Notes: generated by a model not told the origin, from the letters alone. A DNA stretch of 64,000 bases from Boswellia sacra (GCA_013180625.2 SNVD02013979.1:496001-560000), one strand, 5' to 3'; positions 44,223-58,700 are shown, counted from the stretch's first letter. Translations and numbers: made by a program.

Positions 44223-46765
44223 CTGGGAAGCAGAGGAAAGTGACGGGAAGATACAATTCATCAGCTCTCAGCTGTGGCCAGTTGTTCTCATGAAAACAGC
44301 AAATGTAACCAATTTTATAAAATAGTTATAATAGCAATAATAACACACGCGGATTCGCATCATTTAATTGCGGATGCGAGGAAGGTGAAAGAGCTAGTTG
44401 GGTAGTCAGCAGCCTCCGAGTTTCAACAACTACTGCTAGGTCCACCAGGGTCCTCCTGGTCCTGGAAGATACCTGCACCACTAAAATAAATCTTTCTTAG
44501 GTGCACGAAAAGCAGAAGGCTGTACCAATAATTATATCATGAGTTTCTTCGGTCAAATGGTTGGATACAGCGCCATGGATGGGACGCGATATTTGTTTTA
44601 TATATTGTTAATTCTGGAAGAATTTAAAAAAAAAATGCAGGAAAATGTTTCCAGTAACAAAACCTTGTTTTATTCCTTTAATTAAAGTCTAATATATTTA
44701 TTTTCTTGTCAAGTTTAATATACAAAACATGGATACATTATTCAATGAACATTTAATATATTTTTCAATAAATCTTCAAGATTTTTTTTATTTGTTTTGA
44801 AATTTTTCTAGTAATGTATGGGAGGAAACTTAAGTAGTTGGTTTCCAACAAAAAAAATATTATATATTATTTTAAAATTTACTAGTTACATTAGTAAGGT
44901 AAAAAAATAAATTAAACATATATATCATTCTTATAATTTATCAAAAGCAAAATTTGTCACAAAAGCACATTTAAAACTCTTCTACTTTTCAAAGAACTCT
45001 TTACATATGTAAACACTAGCATTTTACTTCATAATAAATATTTTTACAAAAAAAATTCTAGTTAGACGACCTTTATTATTTATTATGTTTGATATTTTCT
45101 TATTTTCCTTCGTGACATAAACGACGTAATAATATAAAAAAAATTTTAATAGAGGAAAACGACTAACACGCTTTTTGATACTTTCTTCTTTACCTTTTAA
45201 TTTTTGTTTTGATATGTGTTTATAAAACTTTAATCATCTGTAGTTCAATAATAATTTACTTGCAACTGTTATAATTTTATAAAACTTCTATAAAAATGTA
45301 CCAATACAAGAAATAGAGACTATGTAAAAGGGTGTTTCTATTTTTTTTTAATTAATTAATAAAAAAAATCTAATAGGGAAAATGGTTACCAACTTAGTTA
45401 GGAAAGTTTGCTTTTCTCACTTAACATTTAATAGGATTTTTAATACTTATTAACATTTAATTTTAATAACTTAATGATACGTTTATTTTTAATTTTTAAA
45501 TAAGTGTTAAGTGCACTAATTAACTTTGATATTATATTTTGATCCTTAATATTATTATTTAATATAGTATATGTCTTAAAAATTAAATACTTAACAGAAT
45601 TAAATTAAGATATTAATAATAATGATAATCAATCATTAATAATAAGATTACTTATTATAAAAATACATAAATTTTTTAAATAAGATAAATATATTACGGT
45701 GAATTAAATAAATTATCTACTATAAAAAATAAATTTTTTTAATATGGTAAACATGTTATAATGAATTAAATAGATGTTTTTATATATGAAGAATATTTTT
45801 ATTTATTTAGTTTTCTTGAAATTTAAGAAAAAATGAAAATTTTTGAACAACCACTACAATTGGCGAATATCGCAATGTTGACCACCGGCTTGTTGTGTGT
45901 CTAGCAACACCTCAAGTATACAACTCGACGCGATCTACAGCTCTATGATATTATTTTTGTCATTCAAGACTATGTTTTATCGAAAAATCTTGAGAAAGAA
46001 TCAGTTGCTAGAATTTTCTTAGCCTCCAACGGCCAAAAGGAAATTTTTTTTTTCCAAAAATTGTTTGATAGACAAATAGATCATCTCTTGAAGATCATTT
46101 CGAAACCAGTGATGTTTCAAACACGCGTTGATGACAGTTTCCAGCGTGGGGACGGCGGCGGCCACAGCCGATGACAAATGGTCTTAATTTTTTAAAATTT
46201 TAAAATAATAAAATAAATTATTTAATATAAATATACACTATTTAATTAATATAATATTATTCCTTATCTTTTATTATTACATAAGGTATTCAACCACTTT
46301 TTTTTAGATTTAATTGAAAATTTTTCACTTTTTGAAATAAGTGATATACTATAAATAAAAGTGAACTTTGAAAAAAAAAAAAACAAAAAACATTCACCTA
46401 AATCTTAAGTCTAAATAAAATTAAGTCAAAAGTGCCAAAAAAAAAAAACAGCCCCTTAATTTCTTGTATATATCTATAGTTAATATCTAATATATTTCTT
46501 TTATTGTATTTCAGAACTTTGAATTTATGACTAAAGAAAAAAATAAAAGAAGTAAAAGAAAGTTGATTGTATAGATAAGTTGTACGTGTAACATTACTTT
46601 TTATATATTTATTATAAGTTTAAGTACTAAAACTTAAACTATTTTTACTTTAAAGTTAAAATAATACAAAGTTAAAACTAGTGTAATTTAAAATTTAAAA
46701 ATAGGATTATATTACGTGGAAATTATAATATCCATTTCTAAATCAGGTATGTTTCTTCATTAATC
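44223..46765. other. AT-rich intergenic region
   Basis: Probable XTH promoter followed by very AT-rich spacer. The stretch 45850-46180 is more GC-rich than its surroundings but has no long ORF. Nothing identified. Confidence 0.4.
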
Positions 46766-47172
46766 TAATAAGGTAATATTATATACTACCCTTAATATTT
46801 GACATAATACAGAAATATAGTTTTTTATTCGTATTATTTCAATCCTTAAAGTTTGCGTATTTGTATATATCATCTTGATCTAAATCCAGTTGACCAATTC
46901 CATTTTTTTTTCACAAACTGATAAGGACATTTTTGTCAACTGGACCTAGATATTCAATAAATATGAGGTAACATTAATTTTATTTTTATAATAAATAATT
47001 ATTAAATTATAATTTAGTTTGTGAAAAAAAGCAAAGAGAATTAGTCACCTGGACTTAGATGATGCAAATATGCAAAATTTGAGGACCAAAATGAAATTAG
47101 AAACTACATTTTTTGATGATATTATGCCAAATCTAGGATAGTGTATGATATTGATATCACCCCTTTATCTAA
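46766..47172. mobile_element. Probable MITE with long imperfect inverted repeats
   Basis: The left arm (AATATTTGACATAATAC, AAAGTTTGCGTATTTG, TAAATCCAGTTGACC) is matched on the opposite strand of the right arm (AGATTTGGCATAATATC, AAATTTTGCATATTTGC, TAAGTCCAGGTGAC). Arms are roughly 150 bp around an AT-rich core. No ORF. Exact ends and target duplication were not resolved. Confidence 0.55.
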
Positions 47173-47586
47173 TAATAAGTTAGTAAGTGGGATATTAACT
47201 AAAAAAATTAAAATTATATTAAGTAAGAACTTTATTTTCAATTTTCAAATCAGTTATCTTTCCTCATTAATATTTTGACTAAAAATTTAAAGTTAAAAGT
47301 TGTTAATTAAGGTTAATATCCCATTTAACTAACTTTCCATACCTTAAATTGGAATGAGTTAATTTCACGAAGTATTTTCATTTTGTAATCTTAATGTTAA
47401 ATGGAAAGTGATTTAAAAATATCTTCAATTCTTTTTATTAACTCTTTTAAAACTCATCATAGACACCGGCATTAACGAATTCTATATAGTCCATTACTAA
47501 CATAAAAATACAGAGTTGTAAAATTAACGATTTTGTCTCTTGAAATATGAAGGTTATAACTTGAATTACATGGAGAAACTAAATAG
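47173..47586. other. Intergenic spacer
   Basis: AT-rich, no features recognised. Confidence 0.4.
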
Positions 47587-47609
47587 TAGCACTACAAAAA
47601 AAAAATGTT

Positions 47610-50537
47610 TTATATACGTCGCCCATTTGCGGCGGCATTAGTGCCCGCCGTATATGAGTTGCTGTCAACGACATCTCTACCCCAAAATAAGGCAGCTACC
47701 TCTCTGATGCAAATGGGCTTTGTATTTTTAATCGTGTAACCCATTTCAATTAAGAAATCCAATTCAATTTTGCCCTAGAAATCCATTTGAAGCCATTTCA
47801 ATTTCGCATAATTGATGAAACTTCAAGCCATTGCATTTCTTCCTCTTCTACTTCTCATATTAACTCTAGGAATCAATCTCATCTACATTTGCATCGCATC
47901 ATCGCAGCTCATTTCATCTACATTTCAGTAATAGAGATTGTGGTAATGATCTCATCTCATCTGCATCTCTCTCATCTGCATTTTTTTCTAAGTCACCAGA
48001 TTCTGCTTTTCTTTTGCAGAGACTACAGAGATGCTCTAAATTTGCAGCAGCATTCATGGCACTTGCACCCCTAAATGAGGCAGCATTAGCTCCGATATAA
48101 ACCCTCTCTCTCGCTGATTTCACTCTCTTGCTTACGGCTTTTGTCAATTTCCTCAAATCAAGTCTTACTAATTCAAGTTTCACGTTTCCTCAAGTCAGTT
48201 TCTCATTTCGGTAATTTGTCTTTCCTGATCAATTTTTCTTGCATTTTGATAATTTTATTTAAGGCATTTGTGTTTGTTGCATTTTGATTCAACTATTTAC
48301 AGATGACACAATCAGCTCTACTCTCTCTCTAAGCTGCTCTCTCGCTTGCTACTTTCTCTAATTTCCACAAATCAATTTTCCCATTTGGCATCTCTGCTTT
48401 TGCTTTTGGTAATTTTTTTGAACGAATTTGAATTTGCTGCATTTTGTTCATTCAATATCATCGCCATGGATGTATCTTTTATCTTCTTTATATTTTGATT
48501 TGAATCTTGATTCACACCTTAGATTTATACATTCTTGCTTCTTGCCTAAAATTCTTGTTTGCATGTTGAAAAATTGTTGCTTATTTGTGACTGTTAATGA
48601 TATGCATGATTAGTATTTGAATCTTTGTAACGTTTAAAATCAAGCTTATTTGTGATTGTTAGAAGTAGAAGCAAACAATAGTATGCATGATTAGTTCTTT
48701 GCTCTCCTCTGTTTTGATTAGTCAAGAAGCAAAAAATAGTATACATTAGAATTTAGCAATTTCTTTGCTTCTAATTGTAGTGCTGATCGTGTGGCTACTG
48801 GGACTTTCTTTTACCAGTGTGTGTATTTGCCGATTCATCTGATAAAATTGTAATGTGACTCTTCTTTTCTTTGTGTGGGAGGGAGAGGAGTGGGTTTCTT
48901 AAAGTTTAGCTACTAGATCAGGAAATACTACAATTGAAATTTTCCCTTGAGCTTGTTCTTCTTGCTGATAACCAGTAGTTTTTTTTTCTTGTACTATTTT
49001 GAGTTGGCATTTGATTCATCTGTGTGTACTCGTTAATGAAAATTATGAGTCTGCTAAGAGTAGTAGAAGGATGTTTTACAATGAAATAAGATAGATATCT
49101 CGAAATAGCATAGCCTGCAAGAACATTCTTGCTTCTTTTTCTTTGAGCAAAGCTTAAGTTTATCAACAGTAGTTTCCTTAGCTGACCATAATGTTTGTAA
49201 CGACTCTAAACGACTGTTTTTGGTTTTGCTTTCAAGACACTTGACTTATAGTCGTGTCAGTCTAGCATGAACTGTTGCTGTCTTGTTTCTGGTGCATCTT
49301 GGGAAAAGTGCAGTAAGGATTCAAAAAATAAAAAATAAAAATCTCTCTTGAGATGTTCTAATATGATAATATATGTCAATCAAAACAAAATCGTAATCCA
49401 AACTTGTTTTGTGAAGTTAAAATACCTGGCAAATATTAGATTACCAGATGTAAAATAATAATAATAAAAAAATAAAAAAAAGATTTAATCAAAATGTTCA
49501 GCCAAAACAATAGATAGTATGATGTGCTCCATTTGTGTACATTGTAGTTGGTCAATTTAGAAAAATGAATGGTTGCTTAAAGAGAACAACCCTCCAGATA
49601 AGAGACTAAAAGTTAGACAAAATTCCAACATGACTCCTCTTCACTCATGTCATTTAAATAGAAACATGAACAGATAACTAACACAATGTAACTCCAAAGA
49701 TAATTGGAATAATAAACTCAGTGACTGCTACCTTAATAACTACATACATATGACTACTTAAATGATTGTTAACTCAACACAACATGATTGTTAATTATGG
49801 TCATCTAGCATGTATCCATGTGTTTGTCGTAGCTGACCTGGAAAGCAGATGGCTATTGAATTGTTAATCTCTAGTCTTTTTGGCTTTTTAAAATGTGTGT
49901 AGCACTAATAAGAGAAACTGAAACAGTGCATTCATCGAAATACAAAAACCTTTGTTAAATTGAATTCTTGTTAGTCTTGTCTTATACTTTTAGATCTCTT
50001 TTCTCGCAAATAAAATTCTATTCAAATTCAATACCAGGATATCTATTAATTACAATGCTAATATCCAGGATTTTATCTTAGGCTGCTGAGTTCTATGATT
50101 CTGATTACACAAGAGGTTTTATAATCTGTTTAGAAGGCTTTTTTTTTTAAAGAAGGCTTTATCCGTAATTTGTTTCAGAATTTGTCATATTGGAATTCTT
50201 TCCTCTCTCAGGTTCATACTTTAGTGCTTAAACCCATCTTTCATTCTATTATTTCACATGTTTCATGGGCAATCTTATCTTGTAAATTATAAATTATATG
50301 TTAATAAGATGTAAATGTATGAATATTACATTGTACGCATGTTTGATTGTTTCATGTAAATTGTATGTTAATAAGATGTTAAAAACTAAATGACTTGTTT
50401 TCTTGTATACTTAGATTAACATTATGTGAATAAATATATTTATCCACATTTTCAAAATAGAAGTACTTAAAGAACAATACTTAAAACATAATTACTTAAA
50501 CAGAGGATCAAATTATGAAAATCAAGCCAAACATAAA
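47610..50537. other. CACTA interior, left part
   Basis: After the subterminal repeats there are C/T-rich stretches (47700-48400) with short open frames that resemble no family, then AT-rich sequence. It may contain leader exons of the transposon gene, not resolved. Confidence 0.3.
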
Positions 50538-50865
50538 TTGCTTAAACACCCCATAACCAAAATCAATTCATCTAAACAGCCCATAATATAAATTAATTGT
50601 CTTAAACACCCATAACCCAAATCAATTCCCATAGACACCCTATAACCCAAAGCAATTCACCCAAACACCCTATAACCCAAATCAATCACATAAACAGCCA
50701 TAACCAAAATCAATTCACATTAACACCCATAGCCCAAATCAATTCATCTAAACACCCCATAATTTAAATCAGCTGCCTTAAACACCCTATATCCTAAATC
50801 AATTCCCTTAAACACCCTATAACCCAAATCAATTCACATAAACAACTCATAACCTAAATCAATAA
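50538..50865 (+). repeat. Minisatellite of about 30-bp units inside the CACTA element
   Basis: About eleven diverged units built on AAACACCCTATAACCCAAAT followed by CAATTC and a short linker. No coding role apparent. Confidence 0.8.
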
Positions 50866-51573
50866 ATCAATTCACCCTATAAACTTTTCTTATACTTTCT
50901 TCTCTTGTTTAGATTAAGGCCTCGTTAAGTAATGAGTTTTAGGATAATATAGGTTTTAAATCTTAGATACCAAGTACTATTGTATCTAAGATTTAATTAG
51001 ATATGTTAATCATTATATTAATTCATCATTTAACCTTAGACCCATTCAAGAATTATTAATAGAAATATGTTTTTTCATTCTCTTCCTAATCATAGGATGA
51101 TAATGAATATCATAATGTCTAATAATAATTCTTGAATTGTCTGGTTGGACAATTTAAGAATGTATAAGTTTGTATGGTGATTAGTATAGTACCTCAGGTT
51201 TTGTTTCACTTGATGGATTTTCAATGACACTTCTTTTGTTCTCTGGGTACATGTTAGATGAATGTTGTGTTTTATAACATCCATAAATCTATTCGTGTAC
51301 TTAGAGAACTAAAGGGAGATGCTGTCAAAATTTCTATTGAGGTGGAACAAAACTTGAGTACTTATTACCATACAAACTTATGCATTCTTAAATGGGAGAG
51401 GACCACCTACCTTTTAGATAATGGTGGAGGGGATAGGCTTCATATTACATATATCTATATAAATTTTAGTGTATTGTTTTTGTTTACTTATGTCCCCTAA
51501 GTGGATTCTTCTCAATGCATGTTTCATTATTTAATTATTGTTTAGTACGACACCTAAAAAAGCAAGAGGTGTA

Positions 51574-53219
51574 ACTATGGATGCCTTGCTTCAACAATGG
51601 GCTACCTCACGCGTATCATCATCCTCATTTTCACAAATGCAAACAGAAGGTGAAGGTACATTAAAAACACTTAATCTTTTTACTTCATTCTTTTTAGTTA
51701 AAAAAGCATGGTGATGGCCCCCTTTTTATGTTAATTTAACTATATGTATATTAGGATCTGTGGAGTCAACACAAGCTAGACCACCTCGTGGTCCTTCCCT
51801 TGGTATTGAAGATTAGGGTTTAGGGTATAAAATGCACTTAGATTTTAATGAAACATGGCAAGTTATAAGTCCAAATGCAGAGCGATTTCAGTCTCAACTT
51901 AGTGCCATTGCACGAGATGGTCATAAAGTTCCTTTAAATTTTGCTGATTGGACAAGTATGCCAGAGAATGTGTTAGAATATATTTGGAGAGAAGTGAAGG
52001 TATGACATTTAAATGTATAATGATTTTTATTTCTTTTTATTTCATTTTACAAATATAATTTACTTTTGATTTCATTTTGCAGGATAATACAAATGCTCCA
52101 GATGACTATAAACCTTACTATTTAAAAAATGTAGGAAAATTGTGGAGGGATTGGAAAACTAGAGTGAAACGCGATTACTATCAAAAGCATCACACAGATA
52201 TGGAACGTTTGGCATTCACTCCTCCTAGGGTTGTTGAAGAATAGTGGAGATCACTTGTAGCTTATTGGGGATCTGAGGAAGTTAAAGTAAATAAATTTTG
52301 TAAATGTATAGTAATAGTAGCTCACTGGCATACCATTATCTAACTATAATTGTATATATCATTTTTAGGCAATTGAGGCGAAGAATAAGGCTAATCGTTC
52401 ACAACAATCTGTACTTCCAAGGATGGGTCGAACTTCTTTTGCTAAAAAACGAGAAGAGGTTAGTTTATTATCAATATATTAACTTTTTAAATTTTCTATT
52501 CTTCTAATTTGTCCCTTATTATTTTGTAGATGAAAAAGAAGGGAAAAAGTACAGATAGAATAAGTGTATTCATGGAGACTAGAGTGGGACGTGATGGTAG
52601 GGTAGTTGATGATGAAAGCAATGAAATTATTGTAAGTATTGCATATTAATAATTTATTTTGAGTTTAATTTTGAATCACTTTATTTATATGAATGCTTCT
52701 TTTGTAAAGCCAATTCACTGATCATCTATCTCAATTGCCTCAAGAAGAACAAACCAGTGTGGCAAATGATAAAATATTCACCAATATTTTGGGACCTGAT
52801 GGTCATGGATATGCTAAGACTTTTGGTCATGGGCCATCACCATCAAATGTGAGATGCCAAAGTTCTACTCAGAATGAGGTGGAAAGGCAAGAGGAGATGA
52901 ATGCACTAAAATTTCAATATGTTGAATTGACGAATGACTATGATGGTTTGAAAGTTGAGCATAACAATTTGAAGATCGAGCATTACACTTTGAAGGATGA
53001 ACATAATAATATGAAGGTACAATTTAAGCCAATGCAGTCATTCTTGCAATGTAATTTTCAGAATTTTGATGAGGAGATGCGCCAAACAAGGAGTGAACAG
53101 GTATAAAATAAATTCTTAATCATATTTCTTAGAAAATTTAGTATTTGTCAGATAACTTATAAGTTTTATGTTTTTTATTGACAGTTTCACGATGCCTCTA
53201 GTGCGCATCGATTGCATTA
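51574..53219 (+). pseudogene. CACTA accessory transposase (Transposase_24 / Ptta-En-Spm type)
   Basis: Exons read through GT/AG joints. They start near MDALLQQWATSRVSSSS (51574) and run through LDFNETWQVISPNAERF, NFADWTSMPENVLEYIWREV, KLWRDWKTRVKRDYYQK, WRSLVAYWGSEEVKA, AIEAKNKANRSQQSVLPRMG and FMETRVGRDGRVVDD to a coiled-coil C-terminus with repeated EHNNLK/EHYTLK/EHNNMK. The W..LV.YW ... KNK.NR pattern is characteristic of Transposase_24. Nonsense codons at 51814-51816 and 52242-52244 (the latter before WRSL, where Gln is expected) make it a pseudogene unless spliced around. The terminal exon ends SSAHRLH and a stop at 53219. Confidence 0.7.
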
Positions 53220-54840
53220 ACTTATGGTTAGTATTATTTGTTGTGTACCGAGTATTTGTATTATAATTTGGAATTTACATTCAAATGGTTTTTTGGCTTT
53301 TACAGTGTAAGTTGGATACTTGAAGTTGGTTGTGAAATTGAATGATTTTTCAGTATGAATATATATGTTATAATTTTTTATGCAGGCTTGTTCGGCTTGC
53401 ATTTTATTTTTTTTAGCTAATATCCTACTACAGATTCTTATGCTCTTTTTGTTTTCAGGTATGCTCTTTGGATATTTGCATTTATATTTTGATACCACTT
53501 ACTCTGTGTGTATTATATTTATGGTTCTTAAACTTGAATTGTAGTGAGTTATTTAAACGGCCTGCTCATGATGCTGATTCATGTGTTTTGGAATTTTTGT
53601 GGAAGTGTAGTGAGTTAATGGGTTTGTTGCTGAGTGCTCTTATTTGTTTGAAATTTTTTGACAATGTTTGAAGTGTTATTGTTAAGCATTGAGGAATGTG
53701 ATTGCAAGTGGGCTTGGAGATCCTTGAAGGGTATTTGTTGGAGATGATTGTCTAATTAACATATTTTTTAATCATGCACTAATTTGACAAACTTAGCTTT
53801 AAATTGATTGATGATTGATCAGCCTATTATCTTGTTTGTTTAAAGTTAAATTGATTTAAAAAGGATATTTAGTTGAAGGGTATATCCTCTTTAATTTATC
53901 TATTTATATTTATATTCATGTAAATTATCTTGTTAGACATTTCCAACAACTTATAATCAAGGCTGCTACAAGGTCGAAAGAGATCCAGAAAACCTAATGC
54001 TCAACTGGTTGTGCAAAAGTCAGAAATAGATTTGATTGCCTCGTGACTCAGGACATAGGATTCCTGATGATTACTCCTATACTTGCTAGAATTATTTGCA
54101 TTCCAGAAAGGAGTTGAGGAACCTTGGCAGCTTCAATGGACCTGGTGAAGCTCGACTATAAGGTATGTGTAGTTCTTAAAATTGGTGTTTTGGGTTACGG
54201 TATAGGTAGCACTTCTCTGTTGTGCAGATGCCAACCAATGTCAATCAACTTCGATGATTAGGTGGCTAAAGAAAATTTTAAGAAAGGCTGTAGAATATTC
54301 GAGCTTTGAAGTTAAATTGAAAAATTTGAGCTTTGAAGTATAGTTAGATTTCGTTGGTATAATATGTTAAACTTTTGAACTTTGTTGGCAATTGAGGAAT
54401 TTGAAATGACTTTAAAGTGTATTTGAATAATTGAGTATATGTTTTTGGGATGTTAATAATTTTCACAAAATTATTTTGTTGAATTATGTCCTTTAATATT
54501 GCTAGAAACAAATGCTACTGAATAAGGAGAATAAAATAGAAAAGCACTTTTTAAAGAATTTTATTAAGTTAATGAACAATGGTAAATTGATAATTTCAAG
54601 TAACACTAAAAATTGAGGGTAAAATTATAATTCTATAAAATTTAAAATTACAATTATTATTTTTAATTTTAAAATCGCATTTAAAAAGAAAAAATCGTTA
54701 CAAGCAAAATGTTAATTTGAATAGATTTGTTTTAAATTTAAAAATCATATTTTTCAAAAAAAAAAAAAAGTTGTTACTAAAATTTTGAATGGATTTCAAA
54801 TCAGGGGCAAATTCATAATTGCGGGTCATTGAGCCTTTTA
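53220..54840. other. CACTA interior, right part
   Basis: AT-rich sequence after the accessory gene. No TNPD-like motif seen. Confidence 0.35.
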
Positions 54841-55068
54841 CGGCTGCCTTTTTACTACCGTAAATGAGTTGACGTATATGACTTTCTACGGCTTCAAGGC
54901 TGCTGTCATAAATGACTATGATCCCGTCACAAATGACCTAACGAGCTGTCGCAGAAGATTTACGGCCCATATTATCTACGTCGGCCCAAGGCTCGCTGTA
55001 TGGCCGACGGAAAAGGCCTTTTACGGAGGCAAAATAGCCTTCGCAAATGACCCCTTTTTTTTGCAGTG
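54841..55068. repeat. CACTA right subterminal repeats
   Basis: Words such as CCGTAAATGAG, CATAAATGAC, CACAAATGAC and CGCAAATGAC recur every 20-60 bp in both orientations. Comparable words (CCCATTTGCGG, CCGTATATGAG) occur at the left end (47617-47670). They are the probable binding sites of the accessory transposase. Confidence 0.6.
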
Positions 55069-55704
55069 TAGTCTTAGTGAAGATTGAGATTGCAAAGAAT
55101 GAAAGAATTGGATTACATAAATATAGAATAAAAAAGACAGCGACGCCACAAAATAATAAAAGAATTGATGAATGAGTTGATTTCAGTTGCATCTAAGAGG
55201 TGGTGTTGCATTCTGCAGGGAGGCTGTGGGGTAACCTTTTGGTGTCAGTGCAGTAATTGTATATCATGTAGTTCTTTGGAACTAATTTCAGTATTTCCTG
55301 GCTTGTTGAATCGAGCTCTTCAAAGAGGCAGGAACTGTTGCTGGATGCAGCTGAAGGTGAATTTGAACTATAAGAAGATGCTGCATTAGTCACAACATAA
55401 GCATCAGCATAAGAAGCAATGAAAAGAGCTTGTGTCCAGTCAGTCTTGACAAGTCCACCTCTGGTGGCCCAGTCATTAGCATTCCAAAGAGAAGAGTGTA
55501 TCCTTATTGGCTGATTCTTTGGGAATGGGACACTAATCGACTCTGAGTTCTTGAACTCTCTTATGGGAGTGCCATCTACTAAGAAGCTGCAATTAGAATA
55601 ACAAATATTGATAAGTCTTAACTCCAAGCAGAAAAAAGGAAATTAAAAAACAAACAAACATGATTAAGATTTGATCAAGCTTGAACTCCGAGGGAAGAAA
55701 TACT

Positions 55705-58700
55705 TAACAGGTATTGAGTTTGAATACTATTGACATATTTCTCATTGATTAGAAACCACATATATACAGCAAGATAATTAACAAATTATTGTTAAAGATT
55801 CCTAAAATCAAGTGCAATTATAAGCTGCTTACTAAGCCTTTATTTACAGCTAAGAAAAGTTTGAAAATATAGAAGTTAAATATGTGAATTTGAAACAAAC
55901 AGTTAGAAAAGATAAGAAGTGAATCCTCTGTAGTTTCCTCTGTTATGCCCTCTTAAGATGGAGCTCGAGAGACAAGTCCAATCTTGAACTTGAGTTGAAG
56001 AAAACGTGAACGTGGTAGAGGCTTGGTTAAAGCACCAACAATCTAATCGGCAGAGGAAACATGAGAGACACGTAGAGCACCACCTTGAACTTGATCTCGG
56101 AGGAAATTGAAGTCAATAGCAACATGCTTCATTCATGAGTAAAATACCAGATTAGAACAAAGTTGATTGGCTCTAACATTGTCACAGTAGATGACTAGAT
56201 AGCAAGAAAGCTTGATACCAAATTCAGATAAGAGATTGCAAGGCCAGTTCAATTCAGCTACAGTATTTGCAATAGATCGATATTCAACTTCGGTTGAAGA
56301 TCGAGCTACAGTGCATTGCTTTTTCGAACTCCAGGGTACCAGATTTCTGCCAAGATAAATAACATATGCACCTGTAGAAGAAAAATCATCCTTACCCTCT
56401 GCCCAATTAGCATCAGAGAAAGCATGTAAAGTTAAAGGGGAATCACGATATATTTGCAAGCCATCATTAATGGTACTAGCAAGGTAACATAAGAGACATT
56501 TCACAAAGGCCCAATGCTCAGTTGTTGGACGATGCATATACTGAGAAAGCTTGTTAATAGTATAAGCAATAATAGGCCTTATGATTAAATGGTACTGAAG
56601 ACTACCAACGATGGTTCGATACTCGGTGGGGTCTCTAAAGAGGTGCCCGAGGTCAACATGAGAGAAGGACTTGTTGGTATAGGAGTAAGAACAGACTTGG
56701 CCTGTTGCATATTTGTTTAGCTAAATTATCCATAATATAACGTCTTTGGGAAAGAAACATACCAAGCTTGTTTGGAACAACTTCGACCCCCAAAAAATAA
56801 TGCAACAATCTGAGATCCTTAATGGAAAAACGATGAGCAAGAACGGCCATAAAATGATTAACCATTGCAGCATTGTCACCAATTAGAATTAAATCATCAA
56901 CATAAACAATGATATACATCATGTGTCCATCAGCATTGAATACAAATAGAGATGTATCAGCATGTGAATTCTTAAATCAAGAATGAAGTAAAAATGTACG
57001 GAGTTCATAATACTAAGCCGGAAGAGCTTGTCTTAGGCCATAGATTGCTTTTCTGAGCTTACACACATAAGATGGTTTGTCCACATCCAAAAAACTTGGT
57101 AGTTGAGTCATGTAAACATTCTCAGATAGGTATCCTTGAAGAAACGCATTGTTGACGTCAAGTTGTCGCAAGGTCCAACCACGACTTATAGTAATATTGT
57201 GAACAATACGAACTGTTGTTGGTTTAACGACAGGGCTGAAAATGTCATGGTAATCAATTCCAGGGCGTTGATGAAAACCCTTTGCGACCAAACGAGCCTT
57301 GAACCTGTCAACAGAACCATCAGAATTATGCTTAGTTCAAAAAATCTATTTACACCCAACAAGATTATAATTGGAATCAGGTGGTACTAGCTCCCATGTC
57401 GCATTTGATCTAAAGCATAATATTCTTCCAACATAGCCTGACGCCATCTATGATCTTTTAGAGCTTGGGTCACTATAGCTGGTTCAAGGTCGTTAGAGTT
57501 GGACAGTTGGGCATAGAGATTCATTTTTATGAGAGGTTTATGAATGTTATTTTTGGCTCTAGTTGTTATTTTGTGAGTAGGTGGAGGTGGAGGCACAAGT
57601 GAGTTGGTGTTAGGCATTGGTGGTGTGGCATTATTTGTAGTTTGTGGCTCATGGGAGGAGATTTGAGATGAAGGATTTGGCAAGGTTGAATTTGTTAGAG
57701 CTTCATGTGGGGATTGCTGCGTAACCTGCACTTCAGATGTCGTATTGAGTGGTAGTACTGAAGTGTTAGAGGAGACTCGAATTGGTGATGGAATCCAAGT
57801 GGCAATAATGTGTGGCTGAGGACATGCAGATTGAGTAGAGAGATGAGTGAATGTAAACACTGAGTCAACAAAGTTAACATGCCGTGATATATAGATTTTG
57901 GACGTGGAGGGATCAAGGTAAAAATAGGCACTTTGAGTCAATAAATATCCTAAGAAAACACAAGGTTTGGAGTGGGAATCAAGATTGTAGGTGGCATAGG
58001 GTCTAAGTCACGGATAACATAGGCATCCCCAGATTTTTAATTTTGAGTAATTAGGAGTAGTGCCAAATATAATTTCATATGGGGAGGAGAGATTTAATGT
58101 AGGGGTGGGCATACGATTAATTAACTAGACAATAGTGGCAAATGCATGAGATCAGTAAATTAAAGGAATAGATGGATGATAGATGGATGACATAGTAATG
58201 CTAAACTTGTTTCAACAATGTGAAGATGTGGTCCTTCAGAAAAGCCATTATGTTCAGGTGTGTAGGGTGGTGTGGTGAGATGAGAGATACCATTGGTGGA
58301 AAGAAAATTGGCAAGAGCAAAATATTCATCACCATTATCACAACAAAGATTTTTGATGTTTTTATCAAAATGTTTTTCCACTATGGCTTTAAATCTAATA
58401 AAGATATCCTTGACTTTTGATTTCTTTTAAGAAGATAGAACTAGATGTATTTTATAAAGTGATCTATAAAAATGACATAGTATTTAAAACCATCATGGGA
58501 AGTTATAGGTGAAGTCCAAACACCAGAAAATATTGTTTCGAGAGGTTGAAAGGAGACAAGTTTTGAGGTGGAAAAAGACAATTTGTGACTCTTAGTACAA
58601 AGACATGCGTCACATGAAAAAATAGATGATAGGGAGGAAGATAAATCTAGTTTATTATGAGAGACAATATGCTTCAAAATTGAAAATACCAGATGTCCTC

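Larger units (their letters stand above)
47590..55068 (+). mobile_element. CACTA (En/Spm) DNA transposon, 7.5 kb
   Basis: The left end is CACTACAAAAAAA and the right end, read on the minus strand, CACTGCAAAAAAAAGGGG. A 3-bp duplication TAG flanks it (47587-47589 and 55069-55071), as expected of CACTA elements. Subterminal regions carry repeated (A/T)AAATGA(C/G) words near GC-rich CCGTAAATGAG and CGGCGGC segments. One multi-exon gene of the Transposase_24 type lies at about 51574-53219. No TNPD-type DDE transposase was seen, so the copy is probably non-autonomous. Confidence 0.88.

Noticed and set aside
47787..48183. His/Ser-rich and Glu/Lys-rich short ORFs in the left part of the CACTA element
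   Set aside because: Overlapping frames on both strands in C/T-rich DNA without conserved motifs; could be leader sequence.
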